Source: Elmis aenea (Eukaryota > Arthropoda > Insecta > Coleoptera > Elmidae). From it: a stretch of DNA of 64,000 nt. Shown here in pieces: positions 12,651-24,008 of the stretch (positions within the stretch are counted from its first letter, which is position 1; each line of letters starts with the position of its first letter). Position numbers and translations under genes: made by a program. The stretch is from contig OX393576.1 in NCBI GenBank assembly GCA_947652605.1, positions 11,248,575 through 11,312,574 on the forward strand, read 5' to 3'. The notes under the pieces are model-generated. The model did not search any database and was not told the DNA's origin. It saw nothing but the letters and a program-made list of their open reading frames with translations.

Positions 12651-13347
12651 TTAAAATAATTGGTAAATTGGGGGTATATAAGGAAGCAATTCCATCATCA
12701 TGCCATTTTTCAAATACATGTACATATTTGCATTTCTGTTTAACAATAAAATTTCTATTGACGAAAATATTAATTATTTTGCAAGTAATTACAAGTAAAA
12801 TGTTTAAAAATAAGAATACCATAAATGTTTTAAATCGTAAACAGCTTTAATTGTTTTTTCGTCAAAAGTGACTTACTCCACTTTCAAAATAAACGGCTCA
12901 TGCATTGCTTCTGAAAGTTACGAAATTACGTAGGCATTTGTTCAGGTTATTATAATTGAAATGTGTAGGGAACGATGCTAACAAAAGATAGCAAAGGTTA
13001 TAACATATTACATACACAATTCAGTTGTAAGACAAATCGGTACAAGCGTCTACGTTGATTTCAAGTAGGCGGTTTTAAATTGAACTAATTAAATTGTTAT
13101 AAAAAAGCTTTAATCATAAATGAATTGTTGCATCATGTTTTTATTGTAACTGCTATCTGGAATCCAGATCATAATTAACATTTTTTAAATCATAATGTAT
13201 TGGGTTTAGGAAAAACTGTATCATAATTATTTTTTTAAAAAATTGAATTGCCTTTGACATTTTTGGTTGGCTAATATTATTTATATAGAGACGCGAGATT
13301 TATATGCAATACGATTTATATACAAGATGTTCCACTATTTTCGGAAG
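12651..13347. other. AT-rich DNA, no gene recognised
   Basis: Open frames on both strands at 12604-12850 lack motifs. Nothing else seen. Confidence 0.4.
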
Positions 13348-13349
13348 TA

Positions 13350-14563
13350 CAGGGTGGACCAAATTCGAATGTTTTACTGGGTATCTCGGTTACCGTAATA
13401 GGTAGATAGCGAAAATCTGATTTTGGTCTCTTGGGCTATTTTTTTGAGAAAATAACGCCTGTGCAATCAGATTTTTTCTACCGGATTCCATTTTGGCACT
13501 ACAGACGAAAAATGAAATTTCATCATTTTTGAAAATTTGCTATAACTTCTTTATTTATTAAATTAGAACCAAATGTTATATACGTTTTTTATACAGATTT
13601 TTATGCTTAATTTAAAAACAAAAGTAATTTTTTCATAGCTACCTTGACTTTCGAGATATGGAGTAAACTTACAATTTTTTAAATGGAAACCCTAGTTGGC
13701 CATGACTATGTGAAAGAGTATTTTTTTAGCTTTTCAATAATATATAGTTTTATATATTTTTTGCAAAAAATAACCCAGATATGGCCAATTTTGTAAAAAT
13801 TCGATCATCAAAGTTTGCCATGATTTCGTTAACAAGTGATGTTTGCAATTATTAAACAGCTAAACGTCATTGCCAAGTAAATTCTGAAACAGCCGCTACG
13901 TTTTTATCACTTACAAAGTAATATTCTAACATATTAAACTTTTCAAAGAGTTCAAATTTAGCCATGTTCACAATACCACAATAAACAGTTATAAAATACA
14001 AAAAAATACAGGGATTTGCTTTAAAGTTAAAAAATTTACTTCGAAATGACGTTTAGTTGTTCAATAATTCCAAACATCACTTGTTTATGAAATCATGGCA
14101 AACTTTGATGATTGAATTTTTACAAAATTGGCCATATCTTGGCTATTTTTTGCAAAAAATATATAAAACTATATATTTTTAAAAAGCTAAAAAACTACTC
14201 TTTCACATAAAGTCGTGGCCAACTAGGTTTCTATTTAAAAAAATGTAAGTTTACTCCATATCTCGATAGTCAAAGTAGCTATGAAAAAATTACTTTTGTT
14301 TTTAAATTAAGCATAAAAATCTGTATAAAAAACCTTTATAACATTTTGTACTAATTTAATAAATAAAGAAGTTATAGCAAATTTTCAAAAATGATGAAGT
14401 TTCATTTTTCGTCTGTAGTGCCAAAATGGAATCCGATAGAAAAAATATGATTGCACAGGCGTTATTTTCTCAAAAAAATAGCCCAAGAGACCTAAATCAG
14501 ATTTTCGCTATCTATTACGGTAACCGAGATACCCTGTAAAACATTCGAATTTGGTCCACCCTG
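13350..14563. mobile_element. Foldback element F1, copy 2
   Basis: The left end CAGGGTGGACCAAATTCGAA and the right end TTCGAATTTGGTCCACCCTG are exact complements over 20 bases and are flanked by TA on both sides (13348-13349 and 14564-14565). Arms are over 500 bp and homologous to 4471-5597 through most of their length. GTATCTCG ends at position 39. The AGATAG box is displaced by a 4-base insertion. TTTTTTAAATGGAAACCC followed by TAGTTGGCC occurs at 13676, with an inverted counterpart near 14218. No coding capacity. Confidence 0.9.
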
Positions 14564-14565
14564 TA

Positions 14566-16994
14566 TATACATAACATAATTCCATCTGCCGTTTAGATTC
14601 AGATGTAGCAGTAAATATTGAAAAGCAAGTTAAATACTTTGCACTTGCGATTTTAAAAGTCAGTAATTCTATTCAGAACAGGTTTGCAAGAGTGTTAAAA
14701 TAACGAAATCCTTTTAAGTTAGAAGCCCATTGTCTTTATTTTAGGATTGGTTTATCGCCGATTAACTTTGAAAATTACCGTTTTTAGTTATCTAAAATCC
14801 AAAGGACAGTGTACAGCAATAAAGTTAATTGTATAGTAATAAATGTTATTGCTGTAAAAAAAAATTAAACATATTATCTGGAATGTTCAGTGTGAGCAAC
14901 ACCTTGTTTTTTTTTGTATAACTTTTGTCTAACAAATTCAAAGCAACTGTAGGTACTTATCCAATTTTTAGACAATTAAAAATACTGCCAACAGAATTAA
15001 TATTATTATAAATATATTTAATTAAAAATCAACTTCGTTTAAGAAGGAAAAACATACTATCTTTACAAACCGATCCATTAAAATAAGTGTTATTTATATT
15101 CCAGTTGTCTCATGGCGATTTTTAAATTTTTAAAGCCCACTAACTTCAAATCTGATTAAACAGTTAAATTGCCATTTCAAAATCGCAGCTCTATTATATG
15201 CTATTTGTAGTTATAAATGACGGATTGATTATCTGTGGCAGTCAAGTTTTTATCTTCATCTACGCATTGTGAATATTGGGGACAATTTTAATAAGATGGA
15301 ATGAAATAAAACTGACATTTGTATAAATGAAAATGAAAAACTAAGGTTGATAATTATCTTCGATTACTGAGGCAAATATTGTGACTGCACGTTTGAATAA
15401 TTTGCGCATAAAAAAATTATTTTTAAACTCTTATAAAATAAGCTATTTATTGGGAATGTAAATAATTGATAAAAAATGATAATTTTTACCTCTCCAATAA
15501 TTAATTTCAAGCTAAAACAAAAAGCCTTCTAAAATCGAAACTCGTTGGTAAGGGATTAGAATAAAATCAAAAGTTTAAGGGCTCATTTGCTTAATTTGTT
15601 TTAAATGCATAAAAAAACACAAATTAAATCATTTTTAAGTATAAAATAAGTTTTAATTTGTTGAAATTTTGGTATTTTTCTAACAAAAAATCGTTTCCAA
15701 TTGCACACATTTGAAAAACTGTCAACAAAAAAAGACGTCAAATACCAATAAATGGAATTGAAAGGAAAACTTTTACGAGGAGTTTTATTTCACTTAGGTA
15801 CTCAAAAAATAAATTGGCTAATAAGTTGATTCTTACATGAACAGTAAGTATAGTACCGGTTAGATTTTCCTATTTGATTATTTAAAAAAAAATTAAATAT
15901 TAACTGTATATTATTATCTTACGACAAAGTTTGTGAGTTTTATAATAACAGTAATGTTTTAGAATTTTTCTGTATTTAATTGGGTAGATATTTTTTATCA
16001 CAACTTTTTCAAGACATTTTTATTGTTTCGCCGAAAACGATAAAATGCAATATTTTGATAAAATCTCTAGTTTAATTGCCAATTAAAGCGTCAAATGAGA
16101 GCGAAAAATGTGGAAGCTTAATTTTTTGGCTTTTATGTCGCTTTTTATGTGAACTTAACAACGTTAAAATCACTTTAATATGATATACAACCAATTAGAT
16201 CTAACCTGCTATAAGCAAACTGCAATCTGCAAGCAGAAATATTTAATTAAACAAGATAGTAGAACAAGGATTTTTTACAAACAGCCAGGAAATTAAAATA
16301 AAAAATTTGCTATTTGACATAACTGTAGAAGATTAAAAAAACGTTTTAATGAATAAACGATAATAAACTTGTCTATGACTTTTCAAACCAATCTTTTTTC
16401 GTTTGAAAAATTTGTACCTATGCATTAAAAATTTGTTTCCTAACAAAAATTCAAAAACTATAACCAGCACTTTTTTAATTATTGATAAAAATTTGAATGA
16501 ACTGAGGGTAAATAATTATTTAATGTTTAACTCCACGTATTGATTATACCTAATCTATAATTTATTCCTCTGAAATAATTGCACATTATTATTATTTTGA
16601 CACCTAAAATCTCTTTGAAATTACAAAAAAAAACCTAAAACACATCTTACAAGATCTACTAACCAATAAAAGACATATCATCCGCACATAGCATTGCGGG
16701 GAGTGTCAAGATTTCTTTTTGAGTTAACTAATAACTAACTACATAATTGGTGCTTTAATAAATACTTAAATATTCATAGACATCTATTTATTACCTGCGT
16801 TATAACTTTAGACATATTCAATTAACTATAGCAACTGTGAGTGTATGACAGCACTGGATACATGAATTATTTATATCTGAATACTAGAAAATGCTTTATG
16901 TGGTGTGGTCAGAAACTAAACTGTTGGTTTGGCAATGCCGAAAAGGTGTAGAATTATAATAGACTTTCGATTCTATATTTGCGAAATTGGTTGA
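14566..16994. other. Long AT-rich stretch, no gene recognised
   Basis: About 2.4 kb of very AT-rich sequence with frequent stops in all frames. No recognisable transposon motif, RNA gene or tandem repeat. It may be old, decayed repeat or intron. Confidence 0.45.
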
Positions 16995-17214
16995 AATTGG
17001 TTGTTCCAAGGGGTATAAAATATAAAATGGGGAAAAAGCTAATATCATTCTCCTACATTTATCCAAATTTGAGAAAGAAAATAAAAACCCAATTTTACCG
17101 CTGCCCTTTAAGGGGTGTGACTCTGAAAGGAGACGCCTAAGGAATAAATTTTATATGAAAGACCCTGCTTAATTTTCGACAAGGAATCACCTCCCGAATT
17201 TTTTTGCAACACTT
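16995..17214. mobile_element. Foldback family F4, right-arm fragment
   Basis: Matches the right arm of 20674-21739: ATATCATTCTCCTACATTTA, TTTTACCGCTGCCC, AAAGGAGACGCCTAAGG and GGAATCACCTCCCGAATTTT. The left arm and both CAGGGTG ends are missing. Degenerate single-arm relic. Confidence 0.75.
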
Positions 17215-17243
17215 AAAAAAAAACTGTCCATTTCTTGTCAATT

Positions 17244-17357
17244 TTATTGTTGTTTGTAAAATAACCCCACTATGTTAAAGCTTATGGTAATGTTATAAAA
17301 TATTCTTAAGGGGTACTCGTTTAGGGGGCACGCCAAGAAAAAGGTTGAGAACCACTG
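17244..17357 (-). mobile_element. hAT-type transposon end
   Basis: On the minus strand this reads CAGTGGTTCTCAACCTTTTT then CTTGGCGTGCCCCC. CAGTGGTTCTCAACC is a very characteristic hAT terminus (known family knowledge). The partner terminus and the 8-bp target duplication are not visible, so it is a truncated end. Confidence 0.6.
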
Positions 17358-17474
17358 GTTTACGAAAATTACTTTCAAAGAAGTAATGATATGAAAACAA
17401 CTCCTTGTTTTAATTTTTTTGTACAGGCCACAGGGTGTATATAAATTGATGGAAAATGATAGCAAAGCTTTATT

Positions 17475-17660
17475 CCTTACGTGGACAAAAAACCTTTTAC
17501 AAAAATGTGGTCCGAAGAAGAGTTAGCCATTGGGGAGATAACAGAAATAAATTACACAAACTAATATGCACTTTCTTATCGTGATGTCAATAGTTGGCAG
17601 TCATAATCAGGAACGCTTGTGCAGAACTATTGTTCTACAATTATTAAAAACTAACAGAGA
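17475..17660. repeat. Interspersed repeat fragment, pair with 26755-26930
   Basis: Both stretches contain GAAGAAGAGTTAGCCAT or a close variant, then AATAAATT-ACAC/ACTT, then TGGCAGTCA/CGCCAGTCA, then ATTGTTCTACAATT/TTGTTCTGTAGTTT in the same order over about 175 bp. They are diverged copies of one unknown element. Here it ends directly before the RTE element; the other copy ends directly before an F3 foldback. Confidence 0.55.
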
Positions 17661-17676
17661 TTAATTTTATGATTAA

Positions 17677-19602
17677 TTGTCCTTTTATTGTACAAATTAC
17701 AAATTACAAAATACTATTAGAGAGAAAAAAGAGATGTGGAGAAAATATCTCACGACAAAAACAATAGCAGACTACGAGAAATACAAAGAAAAGAGGAAAA
17801 AAGTGAAAGAAGCAGTAAAAGAAGCAAAAAAAGAATCATGGAGAAAATTTGGACAAAGCATGAATGACAACTTTAGGGATAACCAAAAACTGTTTTATGG
17901 CATATTAAAACAATTAAGACAAAAAAAAGAGTTTAACATGAATAATATAAAAGATAAAGATGGAACGATAATTACAGAGGAGGATAAGATATTAGAGAGA
18001 TGGAGGCAACATTTTATGGAACTAACAGAAGCAAACGAAAACCACAAAAAAATAAACGAAGAGGTAGAAAGAGAACACCAAGAAATGGCACCAATCACAA
18101 AAGAAGAACTGGAAGAAGCAATAATAAAGATAAAACTAGGCAAAGCTCCAGGTATCGATAATATTACTCCAGAAATGATCAAATACTTGGAAGAAGAAGG
18201 AAAAGAAGCCCTGAGAAGCATAATAAACGAAATTATTAAAACAAGAAAAATGCCAAAGGAATGGAACATGGGAATTATTTTACCACTCTACAAGAAAGGG
18301 GATAAAAGGAACTGCGCAAACTATAGAGGCATAACACTAATAAGTATACCAGCAAAAATACTAGCCAGAATAATAGAAGGCAGAATAAAGGAAAAATTAG
18401 AAAATACGTTAGAAGAAACACAATATGGTTTTAGAAGGGGAAGAAGCACGCAAGATCCAATTTTTATATTACGACAAACGATAGAAAAAGCAACGATGAA
18501 AAACAAGGAAATACATATATGTTTTATTGATCTGGAGAAAGCGTTCGACAGAATACAAAGGAAGGATGTGTGGAAAAGCCTAAAAACCAAAGGTATAGAC
18601 GGGGGAACTATAGACACACTAAAAATAATGTATGAAAAAACGCTAAACGTGGTAAGAACACATAACGAGGAATCATTAGAGTTTGAAACGAAAGGAGGAT
18701 TAAAACAAGGTTGCGTGCTTAGTCCATTGCTATTTGCAATCGTAGTAGATGAGGCAATAAAGAAAGCAAAAAAGAAGTTCAGACCACTACAGTTGGGGTA
18801 TTGGAGGATGGAAAAGGTTGAGCTGACGGAGTTATTATTCGCAGATGATATGGCGATGGTAGCAGACTCGGAGGCAAACCTACAGTATAATATGGAAAGA
18901 CTAAACGAAGAACTAAAGAAAATTAATATGAGGATAAATGTACAGAAAACAAAAAGCATGATAGTAACAGAGAAAGAAAACTCACACAACATTTCAATAG
19001 AAGGGCAATATATAGAACAAGTAACACATTACAAATACTTGGGAACAATCATAGAAGGAAACGGAAGACAAGACAAAGAGATAAACGACAGACTAGGAAA
19101 AGTAGGAAGAATATATAATACCCTAAAAACGACCATCTTTAGTAAAAGAGAAATATCCAAAGAAACAAAAGTAGACGTAGTTAAAAAAGTAGTCACACCA
19201 ACTTTATTATACGGAAGCGAATCATGGACACTTACAAAAAGAAACTTAGGTAGAATAAATGCAGCCGAGATGAGGTTTTTAAGAACAATCGAGGGAAAGA
19301 CAAAACTAGACAAAATAAAAAACGAGACATATAGAGAAAAACTTAAAATAAAATCAACAGAAGTTAAGATATGGGAAAGACAGTTAGGATGGTTAGGCCA
19401 CATTAATAGAATGACAGATGAAAAATTAACAAGGAAAACGTACGAAGCAAGGACGCAGGGAAAAAATAAAAGGGGCCGACCAAGAAAAACTTGGAAAGAA
19501 GGAGTAAAGAAGGCAGCGCAAGAAAAAGGTATTAAATGGGAGGACGTAAAGGAGCTGTCTCAAAACAGAGTGGGGTGGAAAAGAATAGTTAGCAAGAAAT
19601 AA
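17677..19602 (+). CDS. RTE-like non-LTR retrotransposon reverse transcriptase (5'-truncated, uninterrupted)
   Basis: This 641-codon frame encodes an RNA-directed DNA polymerase of the RTE/BovB type used for target-primed retrotransposition. Residues 1-60 are a lysine/glutamate-rich linker. RT motifs follow: KAPGID at 156-161, NYRGITL at 215-221, QYGFRRGRST at 249-258, FIDLEKAFD at 283-291 (catalytic Asp 285), GLKQGCVLSPLLF at 341-353 and FADD at 388-391 (catalytic Asp pair). Then come HYKYLGT, LLYGSESWTLT, EMRFLRTIEG, GWLGHINRM and a basic GRPRKTW tail at 600-606. The N-terminal apurinic endonuclease expected in full-length RTE proteins of roughly 1000 residues is missing, so the copy is 5'-truncated. 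The annotated start is probably an artefact in flanking sequence; element similarity seems to begin near codon 10. No stop or frameshift interrupts the frame, suggesting a young insertion. Antisense frames at 17895-19626 are shadows. Confidence 0.92.
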   Translation: MSFYCTNYKLQNTIREKKEMWRKYLTTKTIADYEKYKEKRKKVKEAVKEAKKESWRKFGQSMNDNFRDNQKLFYGILKQLRQKKEFNMNNIKDKDGTIITEEDKILERWRQHFMELTEANENHKKINEEVEREHQEMAPITKEELEEAIIKIKLGKAPGIDNITPEMIKYLEEEGKEALRSIINEIIKTRKMPKEWNMGIILPLYKKGDKRNCANYRGITLISIPAKILARIIEGRIKEKLENTLEETQYGFRRGRSTQDPIFILRQTIEKATMKNKEIHICFIDLEKAFDRIQRKDVWKSLKTKGIDGGTIDTLKIMYEKTLNVVRTHNEESLEFETKGGLKQGCVLSPLLFAIVVDEAIKKAKKKFRPLQLGYWRMEKVELTELLFADDMAMVADSEANLQYNMERLNEELKKINMRINVQKTKSMIVTEKENSHNISIEGQYIEQVTHYKYLGTIIEGNGRQDKEINDRLGKVGRIYNTLKTTIFSKREISKETKVDVVKKVVTPTLLYGSESWTLTKRNLGRINAAEMRFLRTIEGKTKLDKIKNETYREKLKIKSTEVKIWERQLGWLGHINRMTDEKLTRKTYEARTQGKNKRGRPRKTWKEGVKKAAQEKGIKWEDVKELSQNRVGWKRIVSKK

Positions 19603-19830
19603 AGTTAACATAATAGTGAAGCTCACATTAAATATTATGTTAAATGTACTTTTATCGAACTTGTGTTTAGTTTTTATCTTAAATTGGTTTAGTAAATTAA
19701 TGTAGTCTTACACCTAACGGTAAAAAGACAAATGACTAAATAAAATATTGTACAAATTAATGTGACAACAGTGTATATTTTTGGCATAATGTAAAAGACA
19801 CAAAGCCATAAATAAAACCGTTTCAAAAAA
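19603..19830 (+). repeat. Probable 3' UTR and tail of the RTE-like element
   Basis: AT-rich sequence following the stop codon, ending around AATAAAACCG then TTTCAAAAAAAG. RTE elements normally have short 3' UTRs with A-rich or simple-repeat tails. The exact 3' junction cannot be fixed without a second copy or an empty site. Confidence 0.4.
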
Positions 19831-20671
19831 AGCTAATTGACAAACCTGGTAAACTTATACAAAACAAATTATTTTGCGGTTTTAATGTGTCCGAAGATTA
19901 ACAAATACCGTTACAAAACAATGTTTGTTTGACTAGTTTTATAACACTATTTAACATAAGTTTTGTATGTTATAGTGAGTGCAACACGTTTCACTGACAG
20001 GACCATAAATTATTCGTGTTTTCCTTTGGCTATCGTTAAGTAGTCATCCGAAGTATAGTTTTTTACGACACGCGTTTAGTTTTAGAAGTGTTGTAAAAAC
20101 TTTTGCAACTAAAAATCGCTATTTACAGAACGTATTAGCATCCAATGAATGAAATGTCGCATGGTCCAGCCGAAGAACAATGCGGTCTATTTTATTTGCT
20201 CGCATTGGATTTCTCAATCCGCTTCTTTGTAGTGATATTCTGACGTAACATGCAGTCAGGGCAATCTAGATAAGGGTAACTAGTTGTGGAACGTCAGATT
20301 CGTATGATTATCTCGAAATAAATTAGGAAAACGTTCACAACATGCCGCTATATCGTCTGCTTTGGCTCAGCTCGGCTATCGCAAAATTTTGGGTGTCAGT
20401 TTTATACAAAACGTGCTTTGTGAAATGAAAATATAGATGATTTATTGACGAATTCCGTAAATGAAATATCGGTAGTACTATAAATTTAAATGCTTAGCCC
20501 ACACAACGCTAAATACTAAAAAATATCCCAGGTATTATGATTCTCTTTGGTGCCTCATGGAAGTTTTAATCTGAGCCAGAAATCATCAAATTAGCCTTGG
20601 GGCTCTTACAATAAAACTGTATGTCAATATTGACTTTCGATTCGTAATTTCTTCGCTAAATTAAAACCACA
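19831..20671. other. No gene recognised
   Basis: Less AT-extreme than the surroundings in places (20140-20400) but without a supportable frame, splice-bounded exon or RNA gene. Confidence 0.4.
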
Positions 20672-20673
20672 TA

Positions 20674-21739
20674 CTGGGTATTTCTTAAATATTGCGAAAT
20701 AAATTGGGAGGCTATTCCTTAGCGAAAATTAAGGGGAGTATTTCATATAAAATGTTTTCCTTAGACGTCTCATTTCAGAGTTACACCGCCCTAGAGGGGA
20801 GCGGTAAAATTAGGTTTTTATTTTATTTCCCAAATTTGGATAAATGTAGGAGAATGATATTTGGTCGATGTTTTGAACTTATTAAAAGGTTTTCCATAGT
20901 GATATTTTTAATCATCTCCCACCTTCACAGGGGGCTGAAAAGTGCGACCGCTGTTGGTTTTTTAACAGAACTTTTTGGTGGGTAAAATTTTTGCAATAAA
21001 AAAATTGTTGTTTGGAAGATTGGTTTATTTAGAGACTTTTTTAATTCTTTAGTTTTTTTTCGTAAAAGCTAGTTTTTGAGTAAAAAATAAAATAAGTAAA
21101 CATGAACCATTAATGATTCCAATATAAAACGATTCATTTTGGTGGTCTCCATGGTTTGTTTATGTTCATATTGGGTAGACTTGACGGGTGTAATGCATTT
21201 TGATGTTTAGGCGGCGACAACGCTAAAACGCCCGTCAATTCTACTCAATATGAACATAAACAAAGCATGGCAACCACCACAATAAATCGTTTTATATTGG
21301 AATCATTAATGGTTCATGTTTACTTATTTTATTTTTTACTCAAAAACTGTAGGTTTCACGAGAAAAACTAAAGAATTAAAAATGTTTTTAAATAAAGCAA
21401 GCTTTTAAAAAAAATTAGTTGCAAAAATTCAACCCACCAAAAAGTTCTGTTAAAAAAAACAACAGGGGTCGCACTTTTCAGCCCCACGTGAAGGTGGGAG
21501 ATGATTAAAAATATAACTGTGGCAAACCTTTTACTAAGTATAAAACATCTATCAAATATCATTCTCCTACATATATCCAAATTTAAGAAATAAAATAAAA
21601 CCCTAATTTTACCGCTCTCCTTTAGGGGGGTGTAACTTCGAAAGGAGACGTCTAAGGAAAAAAAAATATTGAAGACCCCCCTAATTATCGATAAGGAATT
21701 CCCTCCCGAATTTTTTCGCAATATTTAAGAAACACCCTG
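20674..21739. mobile_element. Foldback element F4, best complete copy
   Basis: The left end CTGGGTATTTCTTAAATATT, then GCG, mirrors the right end CGCAATATTTAAGAA then ACACCCTG. The left flank is TA; the right flank is CA, a likely decayed TA. The arms of about 500 bp pair around 21215 and include AAGGGGAGTATTTC, TTAGACGTCTC, GTAGGAGAATGATATTTGGT, AATCATCTCCCACCTTCAC and TTTTTGGTGGGT. The centre has CATGGTTTGTTTATGTTCAT and its complement. Frames at 20692-20985 and 21368-21721 encode the two arms of the same palindrome and are not genes. Further copies: 16995-17214, 41156-41803, 42279-42785 and 62507-63073. Confidence 0.88.
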
Positions 21740-21741
21740 CA

Positions 21742-23239
21742 TATAGAAGTTGCGTATAAGGTATAAGTGGTTGAAGCATTTTGACGTAGCGTTTTCATTT
21801 CATAATTCTAAGTCAAAAAGCCTCAATAAAAATTCAAGACTTATTAAGCCTAAAAAGATTTTTTTAAGTATAGTTCAAATTTGGCATCACTTCATTTTAC
21901 TACGTTCAAAACAGTCACAGCAAGTCTAATTTTTGTTGTCAATTTTAATCAAAATACTTGTGTTATGTTATCCTGAAGAGCAAAGTTACCTAAGGATAAG
22001 TAATGCCAAAAAATTGCTATAAAAGAAAACATAAAAATTAAGTTTATGGAAGTTAGTTTTCGAATTGCAGAACAAGTTTTGCTTAAATTTTCTTGGCCAT
22101 GATTGCCAACTATTAACACTAATGAAGTTATGAGAAAATGGGTATATATTTTAAATAATTTCATACTTAAATGATCGCCCAATGGCTGAGTTTCCTCCAG
22201 CCAAAATTTTCGACCTAGTACTATGCCAGGATCAACACTTTAAAATTGTCCACCAATTTTTTCACACCCTAAAAGTTATGCAGTTTTTGAAAAAGGATGT
22301 AAGTGCAAACAATAACCGTAAACATTAGTATAAAATTCTACGTATGGGCACAACGAGACGATTCCACAAAGGATTAATACTGTAAAGTGCAGCAACTCGG
22401 CCCGTTAGGCAACAAAATAATTAATCAATGAGCAAATGCACCGTGTTATTAATAGATGCGCAACAAATTCGCCAAAGGATATCTAGCACATCTTTGTTGC
22501 AAACGATAATAGCTTTAATGAAGCGGCTTTGTACTTCGACAAAGGCCGCTAAATTCACTGTGGGTTACAAATAATAAATTGGAGTAATCTCTTTTGCGTT
22601 GTGTTGAAGATGCCATTACAGCTTTATGGAATGAAATATTTTTATATGCATTTACTTTTACGCTTATTTATGTGTGCCGGAACGCATATGAGTTCTGACA
22701 GTCTCATAACTTATATTAAAAAAAGTTAGGGCCATGGAATCGCGTAATTTTGACGTGATGGGTTGAAATTAACATTTCGGAACCAACGCAATATATTTTT
22801 ATGTTAATTTAAACAACGAGCTCAGAAAAATTGCGTAATTATTCTGTAACAAACAGAAACTAAATGGGATATAATACAAAAGAAATTAATTGTCTAAGCA
22901 TGCATGCATTATTGCTTAATCTAGTATTACTTTAATTTGATAAAAATTTAACAACTTCTGTAAAGATTGCTAAGAGCCTGTTGGTTTTTGGCCTACCCTA
23001 ACGTTTTTACCAAGCACCTAGGACCTGGAGGTACGCACAATTTTTTTTTCCTAAGAATAAAAACGCGTTTAAAATTTGTTCGACTCAAAATATTAAAAAA
23101 AAACACTACTTACATTTGCAATCAATTGTTACTTTAGAGTAACAATCATGTTATGAACTTATTACGAGTTAGAAAGACTTTTTTAAAAAAGATACGACGC
23201 TACGAGAGAATGGACGAAATATTAACAAACCAAAATATT
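21742..23239. other. No gene recognised
   Basis: AT-rich sequence with no recognisable coding or repeat content; the frame at 21949-22182 (minus) has no motif. Confidence 0.4.
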
Positions 23240-23323
23240 CATTGAGGAAGTTTGGGTCAAAAACATAACCACATTGAGATGCATCTCTCAAGATTATTTG
23301 GATACGTATTGCATACTTAAGGG

Positions 23324-24008
23324 TGGTGTTTTTTTTCGAGAATTCTTTCTCGAGAACAAGTAATTTTTTTGATATTTCTCATTTCTCGAGAAATTTTGAG
23401 TTTTTTCCCGATTTTTTTTTTAAAGTTTTTTTTTTCGTTCAAGTGAAACATAGTGTAAATGACAAAAATAAAACCATTAAGCAAGACTTTAACATATTTC
23501 AATCATCAGGTACAAGTGCCAAAAATTTAGAACTACTCAGGAATGCTTTATCCACAATAAAGCCTACATCGACTCAAAACGAACGAAATTTTTCTGTTGC
23601 CAACGATTTTGTGACAAAAAAAAGAAATAGATTGTTTTTTAAAAAAATATTTTAAATCTGTACAATGAAAACATTTAATTTTGTTTGTTAAGTGATTCAT
23701 AATATTTAGAATAATAATGTTTAATTAAAATCACTTACGGTTATTATCTTATATAAAATAATATACCTATTAATGAAATCCAGTTTTGACTTTATAAATA
23801 ATAAATCAAAATTAATGTATTACGTGCCGGTCCAAGATGTGTTAAAATAATAAGTAAAATATATGAATTTATTATTAAAGAGTGATAATCATTGTTATAG
23901 GAGTAGTTTAACTTTTTAAACTGAATTTAAGCAGGTATATGTAAAAATATATTATATAAGAATTCTCGAGACTCGAGACTGAAAACTGTCGAGAAATCTT
24001 AAACACTA
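23324..24008 (+). mobile_element. Internally deleted hAT element with target duplication, inserted in the satellite
   Basis: Eight-base flanks CTTAAGGG (23316-23323) and CTGAAGGG (24009-24016) match at 7 of 8 positions, the duplication length expected for hAT. The termini are TGGTGTTTTTTTTCGAG and, inverted, TAGTGTTTAAGATTTCTCGA. CTCGAG repeats lie near both ends (23335-23395 and 23963-23975). Satellite sequence continues on both sides: ATACTTAAGGG is also found intact in the unit at 24993-25005. The element retains only the C-terminal transposase coding piece. Confidence 0.85.
23440..23655 (+). pseudogene. hAT transposase C-terminal dimerisation domain remnant
   Basis: The frame reads LELLRNALSTIKPTSTQNER then NFSVANDFVTKKRNRL. 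This is the classic hATC dimerisation motif, in which LP-L-----I--TSA-SER-FS-A----TK-RNRL is conserved across hAT transposases. The BED zinc finger, catalytic core and most of the insertion domain are absent; the piece is joined almost directly to the left terminal region. It ends at a stop after FFKKIF. It cannot encode an active enzyme, but the element could be moved in trans if a relative is active. Confidence 0.85.

Noticed and set aside
12379..12850. Open frames of 91, 72 and 60 codons
   Set aside because: The first lies inside the F3 palindrome; the others have no motif and are compatible with chance.
17895..19626. Long minus-strand frames (124, 223, 124 and 66 codons)
   Set aside because: They are antisense shadows of the RTE reverse transcriptase, produced by its A-rich codon use; they are rich in Ser/Phe/Ile/Leu and have no motif.
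20692..21721. Two similar frames (97 aa plus, 117 aa minus) that look like paralogues on opposite strands
   Set aside because: They are the two arms of the same F4 palindrome read in opposite directions, which explains the similarity.
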